From Curtobacterium sp. MCPF17_052 (GTDB taxonomy: Bacteria > Actinomycetota > Actinomycetes > Actinomycetales > Microbacteriaceae), in contig NZ_QKSD01000015.1 of the NCBI RefSeq assembly GCF_003234085.1, positions 31,979 to 95,978 on the forward strand: 64,000 nucleotides of DNA. The letters are read 5' to 3'. Under the pieces are notes generated by a model. That model was not told the DNA's origin, made no database searches, and saw only the letters and a program-made list of their open reading frames with translations. A program made the translations under genes and the position numbers. Below are positions 8,540 to 16,922 of the stretch, piece by piece. Within the stretch, counting starts at the first letter, position 1. The number at the start of each line of letters is the position of its first letter.

Positions 8540-8580
8540 GACGGGAGGCTCCCCACCGATCCGGTGGGGAGCCTCCCGTC
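8540..8580. terminator. Bidirectional hairpin terminator after nadE
   Basis: A 19-bp perfect stem beginning GACGGGAGGCTCCCC, with a 3-base loop at 8559-8561, lies 14 bases past the nadE stop and before the convergent gene at 8608. There is no clear T-run, as is common for GC-rich actinobacteria. The stem shares GACGGGAGGC with the hairpins at 9269 and 46457. Confidence 0.75.
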
Positions 8581-8607
8581 CGTCTCGCCGTCTGGCCGTC
8601 TGGCCGG

Positions 8608-9015
8608 TCAGGCGGGCTCGTGTCCTTCACCGTCGAGATCCGGGTGTCCGGCGTCCTGGCGGCCGGCGTCCTGGTGTCCCGCGTCCTGGCGCTCGGCGAG
8701 GCGTTCCTGCCAGAGGATGCTGCGCGCCGCGCCCTCGAGGACGTGCTCGACCGGGTGCCCGGTCTGTGCCGCGAGCGCGCCGCTGAGGCCAGCGGTGAGG
8801 GTGCCTCCGGCCTGCGCCAGTCGTTCGACGACCTCTTCCTGGCGCGGGGTGAGCGGCACGTCGACCAGTTCGTCGACGGCATCGCGGATGTTCGCCTCGC
8901 TCGCTTCCAGTGCGGTCTCGTCGCCGGACTGCAGGGCCGCGGCCTCGCCGACCACGACGAGACCGAGTCGAGCTGCGTCCTGCTCCGGGCGACGGGTGTC
9001 GTTCTCGTCAGTCAT
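8608..9015 (-). CDS. Hypothetical protein with Asp-Ala-Gly repeat tail
   Basis: 135 residues, acidic, without signal peptide or membrane helix. The body is alpha-helical in character (LTPRQEEVVERLAQAGGTLTAGL, residues about 62-84). The last 30 residues contain three imperfect copies of RQDAGHQD-type units before DLDGEGHEPA. ATG 9015 is chosen because the protein upstream of it is compositionally unlike a coding region; the start has no clear ribosome binding site. No family recognised. Convergent with nadE. Confidence 0.6.
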   Translation of the reverse strand: MTDENDTRRPEQDAARLGLVVVGEAAALQSGDETALEASEANIRDAVDELVDVPLTPRQEEVVERLAQAGGTLTAGLSGALAAQTGHPVEHVLEGAARSILWQERLAERQDAGHQDAGRQDAGHPDLDGEGHEPA

Positions 9016-9268
9016 GGACTGGACCGTACGCGCCACGCCTGCGCGCGTTCCGGACATCGGGCGGAGCGGGTCAGTACTGACGCCGCCGGGAGCGGCGATC
9101 GGGGCGGCCGACGTCGATGCCGAGGCGAACGCGTCCGTTGACCCGCGTTGCACCGTCGGCCGGTGCCTCCCGGGTGGCCGGGGCATCCCGGCTGGGCGCT
9201 GTCTCCGAACCGGCTGCCGTCGAGGCGCCGGGAGTCCGCGTCGACGACGGAAGCCTGGCACACGACGA

Positions 9269-9306
9269 ACGGGAGGCCCGGTACCAGCTGGTACCGGGCC
9301 TCCCGT
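9269..9306. terminator. Perfect 38-base palindrome, terminator-like
   Basis: Two uninterrupted 19-base complementary arms meet at 9287/9288. The outer part is again ACGGGAGGCC. It lies between the end of the GlsB gene on the minus strand (9345) and the start region of the 135-residue gene, so it probably terminates the glsB transcript. Confidence 0.65.
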
Positions 9307-9344
9307 CGTGTGGTCAGCGCGTCAGCGCCGGCACGTGCCGCTGG

Positions 9345-9626
9345 TCAGCGGCGGTTGCCGCGACCCGCGACGCGCGTGTAGATGAGCACGACGATGATCG
9401 CGCCGATGATCGACCCGATGAGGCCGGACGGCTGGAAGAAGCCGTCCGCGAGGTCATGGCGGAAGATCAGGAAGCCGAGCAAACCGCCGACGAACGAACC
9501 GACGATGCCGAGGATGATGGTCATCAGGATCGACATGTGCTGCCGACCCGGGATGACCAGCCGTGCGATGGCGCCGGCGATGAGGCCGACGACGATGAGG
9601 CCGATGATGGTGCCGAGTACACCCAT
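9345..9626 (-). CDS. GlsB/YeaQ/YmgE-family membrane stress protein
   Basis: 93 residues with three membrane helices. Family residues include LVIPGRQHMSILMTIILGIVGSFVGG and the closing GSIIGAIIVVLIYTRV, typical of transglycosylase-associated (DUF/COG2261) proteins. ATG at 9626 with AAGGAG a short distance upstream on the minus strand. These small proteins are commonly induced by envelope or general stress; the mechanism is not known. Flanked by a palindromic terminator downstream. Confidence 0.9.
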   Translation of the reverse strand: MGVLGTIIGLIVVGLIAGAIARLVIPGRQHMSILMTIILGIVGSFVGGLLGFLIFRHDLADGFFQPSGLIGSIIGAIIVVLIYTRVAGRGNRR

Positions 9627-9743
9627 GTTGTTCTCCTTGTTCTGCGGCCGGTCCGAGGCTGCGACAGTTCGCCGAGCTCAGGGCCGAGGCCTGAGTCAAC
9701 ACGGGCTCGGCTCAGTGGCCTCCCAGGGAAGCCGTCGGCCTGG

Positions 9744-10007
9744 TCAGAGTGCGCCGGATGCCTCGAGTTCGCCCTGCAACTCCACGTCCGACGGCTCGAC
9801 GAAGTGCTTGCCGTTCGGCAGCACCACGACGGGGATGTTCTTGCGGCCGCTGATCGCCTCGGCACGGTCGGCTGCCGAGAGGTCGGCCTCGACGTCGACG
9901 TACTCGTAGTCCACGCCCAGGCGATCGAGCAGCGCCTTCGAACGACGGCAGTCGCGGCACCAGTCCGCGCCGAACATGGTCACCTTGTCGAACGTCTCGT
10001 GAGTCAT
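9744..10007 (-). CDS. Glutaredoxin-family protein (mycoredoxin-like)
   Basis: 87 residues with a thioredoxin fold. The redox motif CRDC (Cys17, Cys20) lies in MFGADWCRDCRRSK, and the cis-proline segment NIPVVVLPNG and C-terminal ELQGELE match short actinobacterial glutaredoxins/mycoredoxins. It would reduce mixed disulfides with low-molecular-weight thiol (mycothiol in this group, by inference). ATG 10007 has no strong ribosome binding site; an in-frame GTG four codons upstream is an alternative start. It is divergent from the PrsW gene, 75 bases away. Confidence 0.82.
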   Translation of the reverse strand: MTHETFDKVTMFGADWCRDCRRSKALLDRLGVDYEYVDVEADLSAADRAEAISGRKNIPVVVLPNGKHFVEPSDVELQGELEASGAL

Positions 10008-10069
10008 GTCGGTCCATACGTCCACCGCGCCTTCCGTATTCCCGGTGACCGCCTCCGTGGACGCGGGAG

Positions 10070-10075
10070 CACGAT
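10070..10075 (+). promoter_or_regulatory. -10 element of the PrsW gene (possible leaderless start)
   Basis: CACGAT ends 7 bases before ATG 10083. It lacks the leading T of the TANNNT pattern but keeps the spacing seen at neighbouring genes. Confidence 0.35.
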
Positions 10076-10082
10076 GGGGCGC

Positions 10083-11039
10083 ATGACGCTCGAGACCGAT
10101 GTGCACGTCGGCGCACACCCGCACCACCGGCACGGCTGGTGGTGGAAGACCCTGCTCGGCGGGTTCCTGCTCTGGGTGGTGACGATCATCGTCACCATCG
10201 CCACCCAGAACACGAACCTGGTGCCGACGATCATCCTGATCGGCAGCTTCCTGGTGCCGTTCACGGTGGTGCTGTTCGTCATCGAACGGGTCACCGGCAC
10301 GGTCAGCACCATGCAGTTGATCACCGCGTTCTTCGTCGGCGGGGTCCTCGGGGTGCTCGGGGCGTCGCTGCTGGAGTCCGACCTGCGACCGGGTGCCGGG
10401 CTGTACCTGCTCGTCGGCTTCGTCGAGGAACTGGTCAAGGGCGTGCTGCTCGTCGTCGTCGGGTGGCGGGTCCGCCCGAAGACCGCTCGGCAGGGGGCGC
10501 TCCTCGGTGCGACCGTCGGAGCCGGGTTCTCGGCGTTCGAGTCCGCCGGCTACGCCTTCAACGCCGCGATCACCACCCGCGGCATCGACCTGTCGTCCCT
10601 GCTGCAGACCGAGGTCGCCCGCGCCGTGCTGTCCCCGGTCGGCCACGTCCTCTGGACCGCGATCCTCGGCGCCGTCCTGTTCGGGGTGGCGCACGGGCGG
10701 CCGAGGTTCCGATGGGCGTGGTCGGTGCTCGTCGCGTACGTGGTCGTGTCGGTGCTGCACGGGCTGTGGGACTCGAACTCGACGATCTCGACCCTGCTGG
10801 CGTTCGTGTTCACCGGGACGCCGTTCTCGGCGGCGCAGAACGGGTACGTACCGTCCTCGCTCGCCGGCGTCGTGACGACGCTGTACATCGCCGGGCTCGC
10901 CGTCGTGTCCGTCATCGGCGTCGGCGTGCTCGTCGGCGTGCTGCTGCACTACCGGCGGCAGGCGCGGCGCCTCGACGCCCGGCAGCACGCGGAGCTCGGC
11001 GCCTGGGCCGGGTCGCCGCCGCCACACCCGCTCCGCTGA
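10083..11039 (+). CDS. PrsW-family intramembrane metalloprotease
   Basis: 318 residues and about eight to nine membrane helices. PrsW motifs are visible in order: FVEELVKG (Glu pair near 116-117), SAFESAGYAF (about 150), HVLWTA (about 186) and HGLWD (about 225), which supply metal-binding Glu and His. The N-terminus has a His-rich cytosolic stretch (HVGAHPHHRHGWWW). PrsW enzymes cleave membrane proteins such as anti-sigma factors; no anti-sigma factor lies nearby. The AHCY-like gene begins 29 bases downstream with its own -10 element. Confidence 0.88.
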   Translation: MTLETDVHVGAHPHHRHGWWWKTLLGGFLLWVVTIIVTIATQNTNLVPTIILIGSFLVPFTVVLFVIERVTGTVSTMQLITAFFVGGVLGVLGASLLESDLRPGAGLYLLVGFVEELVKGVLLVVVGWRVRPKTARQGALLGATVGAGFSAFESAGYAFNAAITTRGIDLSSLLQTEVARAVLSPVGHVLWTAILGAVLFGVAHGRPRFRWAWSVLVAYVVVSVLHGLWDSNSTISTLLAFVFTGTPFSAAQNGYVPSSLAGVVTTLYIAGLAVVSVIGVGVLVGVLLHYRRQARRLDARQHAELGAWAGSPPPHPLR

Positions 11040-11056
11040 GGGTGCACGCAGCGCCC

Positions 11057-11062
11057 TACGAT
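11057..11062 (+). promoter_or_regulatory. -10 element of the AHCY-like operon (leaderless)
   Basis: TACGAT followed by exactly 6 bases and ATG 11069. The layout matches tyrS, where the same hexamer stands 6 bases before the start. It suggests that the three-gene unit has its own promoter, separate from prsW. Confidence 0.5.
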
Positions 11063-11068
11063 GGGCGC

Positions 11069-12796
11069 ATGCCGCGCGCCGACCCGACAGCCCGCGCCGA
11101 CCCGGCCGTGCTGGCCTGGGCCTCCGCTGCCGTCAGGCACACCGCCCGGGTGACGAACATGCTCCTCGCGGCCCGGCGCTTCCGCATCGTCGGCGGTGAC
11201 CCGCGGGACGCGGCCGTCCTGCACGACCTGCTGACGGGGTTCGGTGCCCGTCCTGCCGACGGCGCGACGGGCGTGGACCAGCTCTGGTGCCTCGGCACCC
11301 CGGAAGAGTCGGTCACGGCCGTCGAGCAGGCCACCGCTGACCGGCCGCGCGGCTCGACGCTGCTCGTCATCGACGCCGGCCGCCACGTACCAGCCGTCGA
11401 CGAGGACGCCTTCGGCCCGACCGCGCTCGCCCGACCCGGCGTGCTCGGCGTGCCGACGACCTCGGACGACGTGTTCCTCGTCTCCACCGGCCGGGACCCC
11501 GAGGACGGCCCCGCCGCCGAGGCCCGCATCCGCTGGGCCCGCCGCTCCATGCCCGTCTCGCGTGCGGTCGCCGACGACCTCCGGCAGGGCGGCCTGCTCC
11601 GCGGCACCCGCATCGGTGTCAGCCTGTTCCTCGAGCCGAAGACCGCGGTGCTCGCCCTGCTCCTGCAGGACGCCGGCGCCGAGGTCGTCGCCTACGCCCA
11701 CGCGGACGAGACCGACGACGCCGTCGCGGACGTCCTCCGCCGCACGGGCATCCCGGTGCACGCGAGCAGCGCGGCGTCCGTGTCGGAGCAGCGGGACCTG
11801 GCGCTCGCGATGCTCGACACCCGCCCGCACGTGCTCCTCGACGACGGGTCGCACGTCATCCGGCTGGTGCACCAGGAACGACCGGACCTGCTGCCGACGA
11901 TGCTCGGGGCCGCCGAGGAGACCACGAGCGGCCTCCGCCCGCTGCGCGTCATGGCGTCACGCGGCCAGCTCGGGATCCCGGTCGTCGCCGTGAACGACGC
12001 CCGCACCAAGACGTTCTTCGACAACCGGTACGGCACCGGGCAGTCGACGGTGTTCGCCGCGCTCGACCTGCTCGACCGCCTCGACACGACGGTGCGGGCG
12101 GTCGTGCCGGTGGGGAGAGGCTCGGCCGTCGTCGCCGGGTACGGTCACGTCGGCGAGGGGGTCGCCCTGGTGCTCCGCGCACTCGGGTTCCGGGTCACCG
12201 TCGCAGACCCCGACCCGGTCCGGGCGTTGCAGGCCCTGTTCGCCGGGTACGCCGTGGCCCCGCTCACCGAGGCCGTGCGCGACGCCGACCTGGTGATGAG
12301 CGCCTCCGGGGTGCCGGACACGATCAGCCTCGCCGTGTTGCGAGCGTGCGCTCCCGGAACGGTCGTCGCGGTCGCCGGCGGGGTGGACCAGGAGGTCGCG
12401 CTCGACGACGCCGTCGCCGCGGGAGCCGTACGGACGCAGATCGGGCGGAAGGTCGAGCGGGTCAGCATGCCGGACGGCCCGCACGTGCTGCTGCTCGACG
12501 GCGGCGGCTGCATCAACATCACCGGTGCCGAGGGCAACCCGATCGAGATCATGGACCTGTCCTTCGCGGCGCAGCTCGGTGCCGTACGGATGCTCGTCGA
12601 ACGCGGGGACGAACTCGAGCGGGCCGTCGTGCCGATCGACCCCGAGGTGGACGCGGTGACCGCCCGCGCGGCGCTCGCCGCGTTCGGGACGGTGGTCGAG
12701 CCTCCCGGCAGTCCGGTCGGCACGACCTGGCCCGCGGCGCAGCCCGTGGACCGTGCGCCGGACGTCTGGACCCGACGGTTCGGGGACCCGGCGTGA
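11069..12796 (+). CDS. S-adenosylhomocysteine hydrolase homologue with altered active site
   Basis: 575 residues, longer than usual because of an extra N-terminal domain (about 1-150). AdoHcyase landmarks follow: FLEPKTAVL, LLDDG, EETTSG (E283/E284), NDARTKTFFDNRYG (K314, D318), the NAD-binding loop GYGHVGEG (357-364) and GAEGNPIEIMDLSFAAQ. The catalytic Lys and acidic residues are kept. All three conserved active-site His of human AHCY (55, 301, 353) appear replaced, by Phe187, Gly438 and Asn490. The C-terminal KPxxYRY tail is missing. The start is coupled by GTGA overlap to a deaminase-like gene. It probably still binds NAD and a nucleoside; it may act on S-inosylhomocysteine or a related nucleoside (inference). 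Confidence 0.8.
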   Translation: MPRADPTARADPAVLAWASAAVRHTARVTNMLLAARRFRIVGGDPRDAAVLHDLLTGFGARPADGATGVDQLWCLGTPEESVTAVEQATADRPRGSTLLVIDAGRHVPAVDEDAFGPTALARPGVLGVPTTSDDVFLVSTGRDPEDGPAAEARIRWARRSMPVSRAVADDLRQGGLLRGTRIGVSLFLEPKTAVLALLLQDAGAEVVAYAHADETDDAVADVLRRTGIPVHASSAASVSEQRDLALAMLDTRPHVLLDDGSHVIRLVHQERPDLLPTMLGAAEETTSGLRPLRVMASRGQLGIPVVAVNDARTKTFFDNRYGTGQSTVFAALDLLDRLDTTVRAVVPVGRGSAVVAGYGHVGEGVALVLRALGFRVTVADPDPVRALQALFAGYAVAPLTEAVRDADLVMSASGVPDTISLAVLRACAPGTVVAVAGGVDQEVALDDAVAAGAVRTQIGRKVERVSMPDGPHVLLLDGGGCINITGAEGNPIEIMDLSFAAQLGAVRMLVERGDELERAVVPIDPEVDAVTARAALAAFGTVVEPPGSPVGTTWPAAQPVDRAPDVWTRRFGDPA

Positions 12797-14184
12797 CCGA
12801 CCAGCGGGTGGGCCCGCCGGTCGTGGCCGACTCGACGACGACCGTGCACTCGGCGCGGATCGTCGTGCCGATGACCGCACCGCCGATCGCCGACGGGGCC
12901 GTGGCGGTCCGTGACGGCCGGATCCTGCACGTCGGCGAACGCTCCTGGGTGGTGGACCAGCTCGACGGCACCCCGTTCACCGAGCGGCGGTGGCGTGGGG
13001 CGCTGCTGCCCGGACTCGTCAACGCGCACTCGCACCTGCAGTACACCGGCATGGCCAGTGTCGGGCGAGGCCAGTACGACGGGTTCGAGGACTGGGCGTC
13101 CGCGTTCAACACCGTCTACGCCGAGCCGCACGACTGGCGCGCCGAAGCCGCGGCCGGTGCCGTGCAGTCCATCGCCGCCGGTGTGACGAGCATCGCCGAC
13201 GTCGTCACCGACCTCGAAGCGGCGAGCGCCCTCCAGGACGCCGGCCTCGGCGGCATCGCCTACTGGGAGGTGATGGACTGGGAGAACGCGGCCTGGCAGC
13301 AGCACGGCCGCGACCAGGTGCTCGGCGAACTCGCACGCATGCCGGCCACCCCCGGCGCCGGGCTGTCCCCGCACGCGCCCTACTCGCTCGACGTGGCGCC
13401 GCTCCTGGAGCTGCCCGACATCGTCCGGCAGCGGGGACTCCGCCTGCACCTGCACCTCGGTGAAGCAGCGTTCGAGGGGGAGCGTGCCGCCGTCGAGCCG
13501 GTCCCCGGGTTCGAGGGCGTCGTCGGCGTCGGCCACGGCGCGGACTGGCACCTGGCGAACGTGCCGTCCTTCCGGGCGATGCGGGCCCTCGGGTTCGGGG
13601 CGAGTGCGACCTCGTTCGTCGACCGGCTCGGCGTGCTCGGCCCCGACTGCCACATCGCGCACGGCGTCTACATGACCGCGGTCGACCGGGCGCTGCTCCG
13701 GGCCCGCGGCACCGCGGTCGCGCTCTGCCCACGGTCGAACGCCGTCATCGGGCTCGATCCGCCGCCCGTCGCGGACTACCTGCGGGAGGGCAGCCCGATC
13801 GCCGTCGGTACCGACTCCCTGTCGTCGTCGCCGTCCCTCGACCCGATGGCAGACGTCACCGCCCTGCACCGCATCGCCCGCGCCCAGGGGTACTCCGGGC
13901 GGGACCTGCACGAGCGACTGCTCGCGGCGGCGACGCTCGGCGGGGCGCACGCGATGGGTCTGGCCGTCGGACCCGACCGGATCGGGCACCTGGCCGTCGG
14001 TGCCCGTGCCGACCTGGCCGTGTTCGACGTCGACTCGCGCACGGTGCCCGACGCGCTCGCCGAACTCGTCGAGGACGGGGCCGGTCGCGCCGCCGCCACC
14101 GTCATCCGCGGGGTCGTCCGGACAGCCGACTCTGCCCGGGTCGCCCCGGGCCCCTCCACCACCCCCAGCAAGGAGTCCCGATGA
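12793..14184 (+). CDS. Amidohydrolase, SAH/MTA deaminase-like
   Basis: 463 residues of the ATZ/TRZ (cytosine deaminase-like) amidohydrolase group. Metal site: NAHSH (H79, H81), LHLHLGE (H221), HIAHG (H290) and GTDSLSS (D341), all present. SPHAPYS (H194) matches the substrate-binding His of S-adenosylhomocysteine/methylthioadenosine deaminases. C-terminal segment IGHLAVGARADLAVFDVD is typical. GTG start overlaps the stop of the AHCY-like gene, and its stop overlaps the cupin gene. Coupling to an AHCY homologue supports a purine-nucleoside thioether substrate, though guanine or chloro-triazine-type substrates cannot be excluded. Confidence 0.82.
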   Translation: MTDQRVGPPVVADSTTTVHSARIVVPMTAPPIADGAVAVRDGRILHVGERSWVVDQLDGTPFTERRWRGALLPGLVNAHSHLQYTGMASVGRGQYDGFEDWASAFNTVYAEPHDWRAEAAAGAVQSIAAGVTSIADVVTDLEAASALQDAGLGGIAYWEVMDWENAAWQQHGRDQVLGELARMPATPGAGLSPHAPYSLDVAPLLELPDIVRQRGLRLHLHLGEAAFEGERAAVEPVPGFEGVVGVGHGADWHLANVPSFRAMRALGFGASATSFVDRLGVLGPDCHIAHGVYMTAVDRALLRARGTAVALCPRSNAVIGLDPPPVADYLREGSPIAVGTDSLSSSPSLDPMADVTALHRIARAQGYSGRDLHERLLAAATLGGAHAMGLAVGPDRIGHLAVGARADLAVFDVDSRTVPDALAELVEDGAGRAAATVIRGVVRTADSARVAPGPSTTPSKESR

Positions 14185-14678
14185 CCGACACCGCACCCCG
14201 CCCCGGCATGGTCGCCCGCCGCACCGTCTCGGGGGAGCTCATCGAGTGGCTCGACGTCCCGCAGCGGGCGCGAGCGCTCGGCATGGAGCCGCACCCCGAG
14301 GGCGGCTGGTACGTCCGGACGTGGACCTCGCCCGCGACCGTGCAGACCGCGGCGGGGGAGCGACCCGCGGCGACGCTCATCCACTTCCTCCTGCCCCCGG
14401 GCGAGGCCTCTGCCTGGCACCGGGTCACGAGCGACGAGATCTGGATGTGGCACGGGCCGGACTCGGTCGAGCTCGAACTCGGCGGGTCGGGGGACCAGCC
14501 GGAGCCGGGCGCACGGATCACCCTCGGGCCGGATGCCGGGCGCGACCGGGTGAACGACGCACAGGCGTTCGTCCGCGGCGGTGTCTGGCAGCGGACGATC
14601 CCGCACGAGGGCGAGGTGCTCCTCAGCTGCCTGGTGTCGCCCGGTTTCTCGTTCGAGGACTTCACCCTCGCCGACTGA
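14181..14678 (+). CDS. DUF985 cupin protein
   Basis: 165 residues. Cupin_5/DUF985 hallmarks are HPEGGWYVRTW (about residue 37), LIHFLLPPGEASAWHRVTSDEIWMWHGP and the closing LVSPGFSFEDFTLAD. Members are small beta-barrel proteins, some related to sugar or nucleotide isomerases; activity here is unknown. ATG 14181 overlaps the amidohydrolase stop and has AAGGAG at 14170-14175. As third gene of a coupled unit it may act on the product of the pathway. Confidence 0.88.
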   Translation: MTDTAPRPGMVARRTVSGELIEWLDVPQRARALGMEPHPEGGWYVRTWTSPATVQTAAGERPAATLIHFLLPPGEASAWHRVTSDEIWMWHGPDSVELELGGSGDQPEPGARITLGPDAGRDRVNDAQAFVRGGVWQRTIPHEGEVLLSCLVSPGFSFEDFTLAD

Positions 14679-14762
14679 TACATCATGCTTGCCATGCGGA
14701 GGTCTTGAGTTCTACGTTCGTCGGGCCGGTGGTTGAGCCGGCTCTGACGGAAGGACCTGACC

Positions 14763-14900
14763 ATGATGCGATCCCGACGAGCGACGGTGATCCTGGCCAC
14801 CGGGGTGACCTCCGCGGTCGCGACCAACGGGGCCCGATGTGGGAGCAAGTCGCTGCTTGTCCACCCGTTCGACGGGTCACGGGCACCCCGCTGTGTCTGA
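14763..14900 (+). CDS. Possible small protein
   Basis: A 45-codon frame beginning MMRSRRATVILATGVTSAVA, with a GGAAGG-like site upstream (about 14750). The start has the look of a short basic leader with a hydrophobic stretch, but the remainder (VHPFDGSRAPRCV) fits no family I know. It overlaps the start of the next small gene. Weak support. Confidence 0.25.
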   Translation: MMRSRRATVILATGVTSAVATNGARCGSKSLLVHPFDGSRAPRCV

Positions 14901-15108
14901 GCGTCGTGGACACCGCGTGTCCATTCCGTTCCTGCTCCGGCTGCCGGTCGCGATCCCGGTCAGTGCGTCGTTGGTGGCTTGTAGTGTGTTCGCCATGAAC
15001 GTGCCGACGACATCCGGTGGCTGGGTGACCGGGGTGTCCGCCGGTGTGGCGCTGTTCCTGGCCAACATCTCCACGGGTGCTGCCATCAACGCGCGGCGGC
15101 GCCGCTGA
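14893..15108 (+). CDS. Small membrane protein of unknown function
   Basis: 71 residues from GTG 14893; GTG 14917 is an alternative start. Two predicted membrane helices (FLLRLPVAIPVSASLVACSV and GWVTGVSAGVALFLANIST) are followed by a basic tail NARRRR, so both ends should face the cytoplasm. No family recognised and no clear ribosome binding site. It sits alone upstream of the amino acid transporter operon. Confidence 0.45.
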   Translation: MSERRGHRVSIPFLLRLPVAIPVSASLVACSVFAMNVPTTSGGWVTGVSAGVALFLANISTGAAINARRRR

Positions 15109-15214
15109 GGCCGGAGCGTCACGTTCGGGGCAGGAACCGCGTCGAGCGGCCGTTGGTATCCCACGGCCAGTACACTCGGTTCCTGCCCTGTTCCCCTCTG
15201 ACGAAGGCCAGACC

Positions 15215-16036
15215 GTGACCCGACCCCTCCGCCTGACCATCGCCCTCGCCACGGCCCTCGTCGCCGCGACCGCCCTCGCCGGCTGCTCGTCCGGCGGTGG
15301 TGACAACGCTGCCGGCACCGTCACCGACGGCAAGCTCACGATCGCCACCGGCCAGCCCGCGTACTCGCCCTGGGTCGAGGACGACGAGCCGCAGTCCGGC
15401 AAGGGCTTCGAGGCCGCCCTGGCGTACGCCGTCGCGAAGGAGATGGGCTACAGCAAGGGCGACGTGGTCTGGAAGCGCAGCACCTTCGACAGCGCCATCG
15501 CACCGGGTGCGAAGGACTGGGACCTCAACCTGCAGCAGTTCTCGATCGACGCAAAGCGCAAGAAGGCCGTCGACATGTCCTCCGCGTACTACACGACCAC
15601 GCAGGCGGTCGTGACGAAGAAGTCGTCCGCCGCCGCCGGGGACACCACCGTCGCCGCCCTGAAGAAGGACACCATCGGCGTGGCCGCCGGGTCGACGAGC
15701 ATCCAGAGCGTCAAGGACGTCCTCGGCGTGACGCCGCAGGTCTTCAACTCCAACGACGACGCCGTCCTGGCGCTCAAGTCCGGTCAGATCGACGCCATCG
15801 TCACCGACCTGCCGACGGCCTTCTACATCTCGGCCTCGCAGGTCGACGGCGGCACCGTGTCGGCGCAGTTCCCCGCCGACGGCGAGGGCGACCAGTTCGG
15901 CATCGTGCTGCCGAAGGGCTCGAAGCTCACCAGCAAGGTCGACGAGGCGCTCGACTCGCTCGACGACGCCGGCACGCTGCAGGACCTGCAGACCAAGTGG
16001 CTGTCCTCCGAGACGAACACCCCGGTCCTGAAGTGA
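15215..16036 (+). CDS. Polar amino acid ABC transporter, substrate-binding lipoprotein
   Basis: 273 residues. Lipoprotein signal with lipobox LAGC (Cys24), then the SBP family 3 fold: KLTIATGQPAYSPWVEDDEPQSG, FDSAIAPGAKDWDLNLQQFSID, ALKKDTIGVAAGSTS and the closing FGIVLPKGSKLTSKVDEALDSL. It captures an amino acid or related polar solute outside the membrane. GTG 15215 is used. A TACACT -10-like element lies at 15171-15176. Followed within 8 bases by the permease gene. Confidence 0.9.
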   Translation: MTRPLRLTIALATALVAATALAGCSSGGGDNAAGTVTDGKLTIATGQPAYSPWVEDDEPQSGKGFEAALAYAVAKEMGYSKGDVVWKRSTFDSAIAPGAKDWDLNLQQFSIDAKRKKAVDMSSAYYTTTQAVVTKKSSAAAGDTTVAALKKDTIGVAAGSTSIQSVKDVLGVTPQVFNSNDDAVLALKSGQIDAIVTDLPTAFYISASQVDGGTVSAQFPADGEGDQFGIVLPKGSKLTSKVDEALDSLDDAGTLQDLQTKWLSSETNTPVLK

Positions 16037-16043
16037 CGCGGGC

Positions 16044-16922
16044 ATGACGTCCCCCGCGGGCGCCGGCACGCCGCTGGTCTCGCCGGCGCCGAGCCAGGTC
16101 GAGCGCGAACGGCAGCTCTACCGTCGGCAGCGTGGTCGCCGATCGGTCACCGTCTCCGTCGTCTCGACGCTGGTCGTCGTCGCGCTGGTCTGGTTCGGCG
16201 TCGTCAACACCCCCGGGTGGGCGGCGGTGCAGCAGTCCTTCTTCGACCCGCAGGTGGCGTGGGAGACCCTGCCGGACGTCCTGCTCGGGCTCTGGCTGAA
16301 CGTCCGGATCCTGTTCTTCGCGAGCATCGGCGTCGCCGTCCTCGGCACCCTGCTCGCGGTCGTCCGTGGTCTGCGGAACCCGGTGTTCTTCCCGCTGCGG
16401 ATGCTCGCCACCGGCTACACGGACCTGTTCCGCGGACTGCCGCTCATCATCGTGCTCTACCTGGTCGGCTTCGGCCTGCCCGGGCTCGGGGTCTTCCCGC
16501 GCCTGGCGCCGGAGTTCTGGGGCACGATCGCGATCGTGCTGACCTACTCGTCGTACGTCGCCGAGGTGCTCCGTGCCGGCATGGAGGCGGTGCACCCGTC
16601 CCAGCGCCTGGCCGCCCGGTCGCTCGGCCTGTCCCACGCCCAGACGCTGCGGTTGGTCGTGCTGCCGCAGGCGATCCGCAAGGTCACGCCCGCGCTGATG
16701 AACGACTTCGTGTCGATGCAGAAGGACGTCGGGCTCGTCTCCATCCTCGGTGCCGTGGACGCGGTCCGCAGCGCGCAGATCGCCCAGGCGGAGCAGACGA
16801 ACTTCACGCCCTACCTGGTCGCCGGCCTGCTCTTCGTCCTCATCAGCCTGCCGCTCATCCGGGTCACCGACGCGATCGCCCGGAAGCAGCAGCAGCGCGA
16901 ACAGATCGGAGGCGCGGTGTGA
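16044..16922 (+). CDS. Polar amino acid ABC transporter permease
   Basis: 292 residues, an N-terminal cytosolic tail of about 35 residues and roughly five or six membrane helices. The coupling-helix region EAVHPSQRLAARSLGLSHAQTLRLVVLPQAIR is the EAA loop of HisM/GlnP-type permeases. The only permease in the operon, so it presumably forms a homodimer with the GlnQ-type ATPase. The stop overlaps the GTG of the ATPase gene. Confidence 0.92.
   Translation: MTSPAGAGTPLVSPAPSQVERERQLYRRQRGRRSVTVSVVSTLVVVALVWFGVVNTPGWAAVQQSFFDPQVAWETLPDVLLGLWLNVRILFFASIGVAVLGTLLAVVRGLRNPVFFPLRMLATGYTDLFRGLPLIIVLYLVGFGLPGLGVFPRLAPEFWGTIAIVLTYSSYVAEVLRAGMEAVHPSQRLAARSLGLSHAQTLRLVVLPQAIRKVTPALMNDFVSMQKDVGLVSILGAVDAVRSAQIAQAEQTNFTPYLVAGLLFVLISLPLIRVTDAIARKQQQREQIGGAV

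Noticed and set aside
12145..14196. Very long minus-strand frame across the amidohydrolase and AHCY-like genes
   Set aside because: Such antisense frames are common in high-GC coding DNA. The plus-strand genes have complete motifs and overlapping start/stop signals.
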